Positions 60,720-64,000 of a stretch of 64,000 bases of DNA are shown here, in pieces. Location of the stretch: positions 1 through 64,000 of the forward strand of contig PHBZ01000035.1 of assembly GCA_002840755.1 (NCBI GenBank), in the 5' to 3' direction. The position numbers were made by a program, and so were the translations under genes. The DNA is from Chloroflexi bacterium HGW-Chloroflexi-10 (GTDB lineage Bacteria > Chloroflexota > Anaerolineae > Anaerolineales > Anaerolineaceae). The stretch's first letter is position 1. Each line of letters begins with the position of its first letter. The notes under the pieces were generated by a model. The model was not told the origin of the DNA, made no database searches, and saw only the letters and a list, made by a program, of their open reading frames with translations.

Positions 60720-60746
60720 AGAGCCCGCTGAGCGGGCTTTTTTTTA
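60720..60746 (+). terminator. Rho-independent terminator
   Basis: A 7-bp perfect GC-rich stem (AGCCCGC/GCGGGCT, 60722-60738) with nine T residues after it. Confidence 0.85.
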
Positions 60747-60941
60747 TTCTTCTTATTTTCCTTTCATGTCATTTACCCGTTGGCGACCTTCGTGATAAGT
60801 ATTTTTTTTAAATATTTTGGGACTGGTTTTTACTTTCCCAGGTTCCTTCAGCAAAGGATTTGCATTCCAAACAGCATTTCCGGCAAACTTAAGATAGAAT
60901 TTGTGAAAGAATATACCTCTCTACAATCATAGGGGAATTCC

Positions 60942-62616
60942 ATGCCCACTCAACACCGCAAATATAAACCTCAATTCCCAGTGTTGTTCTTTCTCAGCAT
61001 TCTTTTCGGTTTAGGTTGGTTCGTGCTGCTCTATGGATATCACTCCCTAAATCCGTCTGAAGTAAATTGGATTTATGCGTTTGGAGAGGATTTATTCAAG
61101 GGGCATATTGGTTGGGAATGGTTCCGCCAGGAACCCTGGGGTTTTCCCCTGGGACGTATTGAAGCAAACGGATACCCTTACGGAACGTATTTATTTTATA
61201 TGGATTCGGTCCCACTATTGGCTATTCCTCTAAAAGTGCTTTCACCCTGGCTGGGGGAACCCTTTCAATTTCAGGGTATATGGGGGTTGCTTTGCGTGAT
61301 CGGGCAAATGCTGGCGGGCATGCTGATCTTGCGGGAATTCACCCATTCAAATGATCCTAGGGGCTTCATTGCTGGTACTTTCCCCGCCGATGATGTTCCG
61401 CATGTTCATGCATAATTCTTTATCCGCACACTGGATCCTTTTATTTGCGATCTGGTTTATTGTCCTGGAATACCGTCACAAATTATGGCGCGGCGCCTGG
61501 ATACTCCTGTTTGCTGCCAGCTTGCTAGTTCATCCCTATCTGGTCGCCATGCTGGTGCCACTTTGGGCTATCAGCCTGTATTTCCAATCCATGCACGAAA
61601 AAAAGATATGGCCTAAGGTGGTTGTGGATATCCTGGCAGTTAGCGGTGTTTTGCTGTTGGTTGGCTACAGCATTGGGATATTCAGTTTAAAAATCAATCA
61701 TCTGGCGCAATCCTCCTACGGATTTTATTCCTGGAACATGAATGGCTTTCTCAACCCACTGTATACATCCGCCTTCCTTAAAGAAATGCTCACCGGTACC
61801 AGCGGACAATACGAGGGGTATAGCTATTTGGGCCTGGGTAACCTGCTGATTTTGATAGCAGCTTTCTACCTACTAGTTCAAAAAGACGTTCCCCGCCGCC
61901 AGCTTTCCTTTATTCTCCCCTTTTTAATTGCTGCCAGTCTGTTCGTTTTATTTTCACTCACCAACCAAGGATTATTGGGTAACCGCCTTTTGTGGGATTT
62001 TAAATTACCACAATTTATCAGTGACCTTTTTGGTATGTTTCAAGGCAGCGGGCGGTTTATCTGGCCGGTATTTTATTTCCTGGTCCTGTTTGGGCTGATC
62101 TACATTATCCGTAATGATCGTTTACCCACCCTAATACTCGCATTGGGATTAATTATTCAATTGGCTGATATGCAGCCCCTGATTGAAATCAAAAGAATTG
62201 AAGGCACCGCAGAATATCAGACCCCAATGCAGTCGGAATTCTGGTCACAGGCGGCTCAAAGCAACCGCCATCTCTTTTTATTACCAGCCTGGGACGATGT
62301 AATATCCATCTACCAACCGATCGCTTTGTATGCGCAACAAAACCAATTAACCATCAATTGGAGTTTTTTTGCGCGTGGTGATTATGTGTCCATTGCCACA
62401 CTCGGCAGACAGGTATGGCAAGAACTTCAAGCCGGCCAATCTGACCCGCAAACCATGTATATCTTCTGGCATCCCGAATGGGTTGAAAACGCCCAGGAAA
62501 ACCTGGCCGGCAATATGCTGCTGTGTACGGTGGATGGGTATACTATTGCGCTCTCTGTGGAAAACCCGATAACCCGAACAAATTTTGACTTGAATCCTTA
62601 TTGTACATTTCCATAA
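60942..62616 (+). pseudogene. Frameshifted multi-pass membrane protein
   Basis: The first frame (60942-61415) starts with a membrane helix and continues through GWEWFRQEPWGFPLGR and ILREFTHSN before losing sense. The second frame, open from about 61351, starts with MILGASLLVLSPPMMFRMFMHNSLSAHWILL and continues with about nine helices to 62616. The two overlap by about 65 bases and join if one base changes near 61345-61355. The full product, about 555 aa, resembles large membrane proteins of the DUF6311/glycosyltransferase-like type. Either a real inactivation or a sequencing error. Confidence 0.7.
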
Positions 62617-62822
62617 GGAAATCCTGATTTTGATCATCGAGATTTTCTTATGGAGGTTTCTGTCATGTTGGTTGACTGAACTACAGAACTAAAATTTCCG
62701 AAAAAACACCTGGACGGTATTCTAATCCGAGATTCCTTTCTTTACGATGAGGTACAATTTATCTTGCAGCAGGAATTTTAGGAGATATATAAGCATTTAT
62801 CAGAAATAAAAGGACACTGTGC

Positions 62823-64000
62823 ATGCCCATCCAAATCGTTCTGGCGCCGCCGGCCAGCGGTAAAACCCAATACGCTGTCGACCAGATCCGCGCACTGCTC
62901 AAACAGCAGCGACTACAAAAAATCTGGGTGGTTGTTCCAGAACGCCGCCAGGCGGATGCTTTCCGGGCGCGCCTGATTGCCGGCGGCGGTATGCTGGGTG
63001 TCTCCATTGGCACCTTCGACAATCTGTGCAGTGAACTTTTGCTCTTTAGTGGGCAGTACCAACCGTTAGCCCCTCAGCCTCTCCTGCACCGTGTGCTGCG
63101 TGAAAGCCTGCAAACCCTCGCCGCCCAAAACAGCCTGGGGGGTTTTGATACGCTGCGCAATATGCCCGGATTTTCAGGACTGCTGCACCAGCATTTCCAT
63201 GAACTGCAGCAAGCCGGTGTGGATCCGCTCGACCCCGCTCTGGAGCCCTGGAAAAACTCCGGGGAAAATTACCGCGTCCTGCTAACCTGTTATGGCGCAA
63301 CGCTGCAACGACTTGAGCGCCAGCAATGGCGCGACCCAGCCGGCCTGGCGGAGCATACCCGCGCGCTGCTCACCCATCACCAGCAGGCCGTCAGAAACTG
63401 GGATCTGCTGGTCGTGGATGGTTTTGAGCGCTTGACACCACCGCAGCATGCCATCCTGACGCTGCTGGGACAGGCACTGCCGCGCGTCCTGATCACCCTG
63501 AGCGCTGTACCCGGCTCTGCCCGCGCCGTACACCAACGCAGCCAGGCCACTCTGAATACTTTTCTGGCAAACAACCCCAACCTGGAAATACTCAGCCTGC
63601 CGCAGACAACGCACCTGCCGCCAACGCTGGCCCGCCTGGAACAATATTTTCTCGAACAACCACCCGCAACCAGCCCCTGCACGGCGGATTTCCACATGTT
63701 AGCGGTACAATCCCCGGCACAGGAGGTTCGTGAGGCTCTACGTTGGATCAAGCGCCTGATCGTGGAGCACAAAGCGGCGCCCGCAGATTGCGCTATTTTC
63801 ATTCCCGGCGCGGAACCCTACCCGGCGTTATTGCGCGCCACCGCGCGCGAATATGGTTTACGTTTGCATTTCAGCCATGGCGAACCCCTGGCAGAGCACC
63901 CGGCCATCCGCACCCTGCTGGATCTGCTCAACCTTGAATCCTCCAATTATGCACGCCGCGCCCTAATCGACCTGCTGCGCTCACCCTACCTGGATTTGGG
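62823..64000 (+). CDS. AddB-like helicase/nuclease subunit, 3' truncated by window
   Basis: The frame starts at ATG 62823 with AAAGGA upstream and stays open to the end of the window (392 codons seen). The N-terminus has a Walker A QIVLAPPASGKTQYA, then VVVPERRQADAFRARL and ISIGTFDNL, with WDLLVVDGFERL (Walker B-like) further on. This matches AddB/RexB-type proteins of the AddAB double-strand-break repair nuclease, whose Fe-S and nuclease parts would be beyond the window. Confidence 0.8.
   Translation, partial: MPIQIVLAPPASGKTQYAVDQIRALLKQQRLQKIWVVVPERRQADAFRARLIAGGGMLGVSIGTFDNLCSELLLFSGQYQPLAPQPLLHRVLRESLQTLAAQNSLGGFDTLRNMPGFSGLLHQHFHELQQAGVDPLDPALEPWKNSGENYRVLLTCYGATLQRLERQQWRDPAGLAEHTRALLTHHQQAVRNWDLLVVDGFERLTPPQHAILTLLGQALPRVLITLSAVPGSARAVHQRSQATLNTFLANNPNLEILSLPQTTHLPPTLARLEQYFLEQPPATSPCTADFHMLAVQSPAQEVREALRWIKRLIVEHKAAPADCAIFIPGAEPYPALLRATAREYGLRLHFSHGEPLAEHPAIRTLLDLLNLESSNYARRALIDLLRSPYLDL

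Noticed and set aside
1..64000. tRNA or rRNA genes
   Set aside because: No cloverleaf or conserved rRNA segments were noticed by eye; a tRNA scan was not possible, so a missed tRNA cannot be excluded.

Overview
The window reads as a chromosomal segment of an anaerobic or facultative bacterium, most likely a Chloroflexota of the Anaerolineae type. This is an inference from gene content, not a database result. Pointers are the many multiheme c-type cytochromes, Pro/Thr-rich linkers after lipoboxes and membrane anchors, an SH3b lipoprotein, a tandem PC4 protein, and radical SAM/SPASM proteins next to an arsenic cassette. No rRNA, tRNA, CRISPR array or intact transposase was seen.

Layout. 1-6.5 kb: a multiheme cytochrome cut by the window start, then a NapC/NirT-type 9-heme protein, a membrane-anchored 9-heme protein and a cytochrome b fused to a c-type domain. 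The last two are tightly coupled and the set looks like an electron conduit across the membrane. 6.5-13.6 kb: housekeeping genes (hydrolase, GNAT, Nudix, LysW-like zinc protein, pseudo-receiver regulator, GreA, ATP-grasp ligase, ABC exporter). 14.2-28.0 kb: an arsenic and thiol-redox island with three ArsR repressors, ACR3, ArsD, double-domain ArsA, two paralogous radical SAM/SPASM proteins, a DUF318-type permease, several thioredoxin-like proteins around a CcdA-like transporter, a ProC-like reductase and an orphan MgChl-I ATPase. Promoters and palindromic operators are unusually clear here, and two of the arsR genes look leaderless. 28-31.5 kb: a repeat-rich intergenic stretch, a frameshifted P-loop gene, a tandem PC4 protein and an MFS transporter. 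31.5-41 kb: RecD2, a VOC dioxygenase, a sensor-like lipoprotein, a membrane phosphodiesterase, a lipid kinase, a phosphatase and a HAD enzyme.

41-45.4 kb holds the most striking locus. A LysR regulator is divergent from an 11-heme lipoprotein cytochrome whose frame is interrupted by one in-frame UGA. A 7-bp hairpin with a GUU loop starts 10 nt after that UGA, matching the bacterial SECIS pattern, and the downstream part has ten heme motifs but no signal peptide of its own. I read it as a selenocysteine-containing multiheme cytochrome. A lipoprotein with four rhodanese domains follows, suggesting sulfur or selenium chemistry at the cell surface.

45.5-57.8 kb: a DUF624 protein, a DnaE-type polymerase, cupin and HD proteins, then a LacI-controlled nucleoside uptake operon (BMP lipoprotein, ATPase, two permeases) ending in an ADP-ribosylglycohydrolase homologue. 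57.8-64 kb: a second copy of the dispersed repeat, HARE-HTH and NERD proteins, a type I restriction HsdR remnant beside a VapBC-like pair, a small zinc protein, a frameshifted membrane protein and the start of an AddB-like nuclease/helicase gene running off the end.
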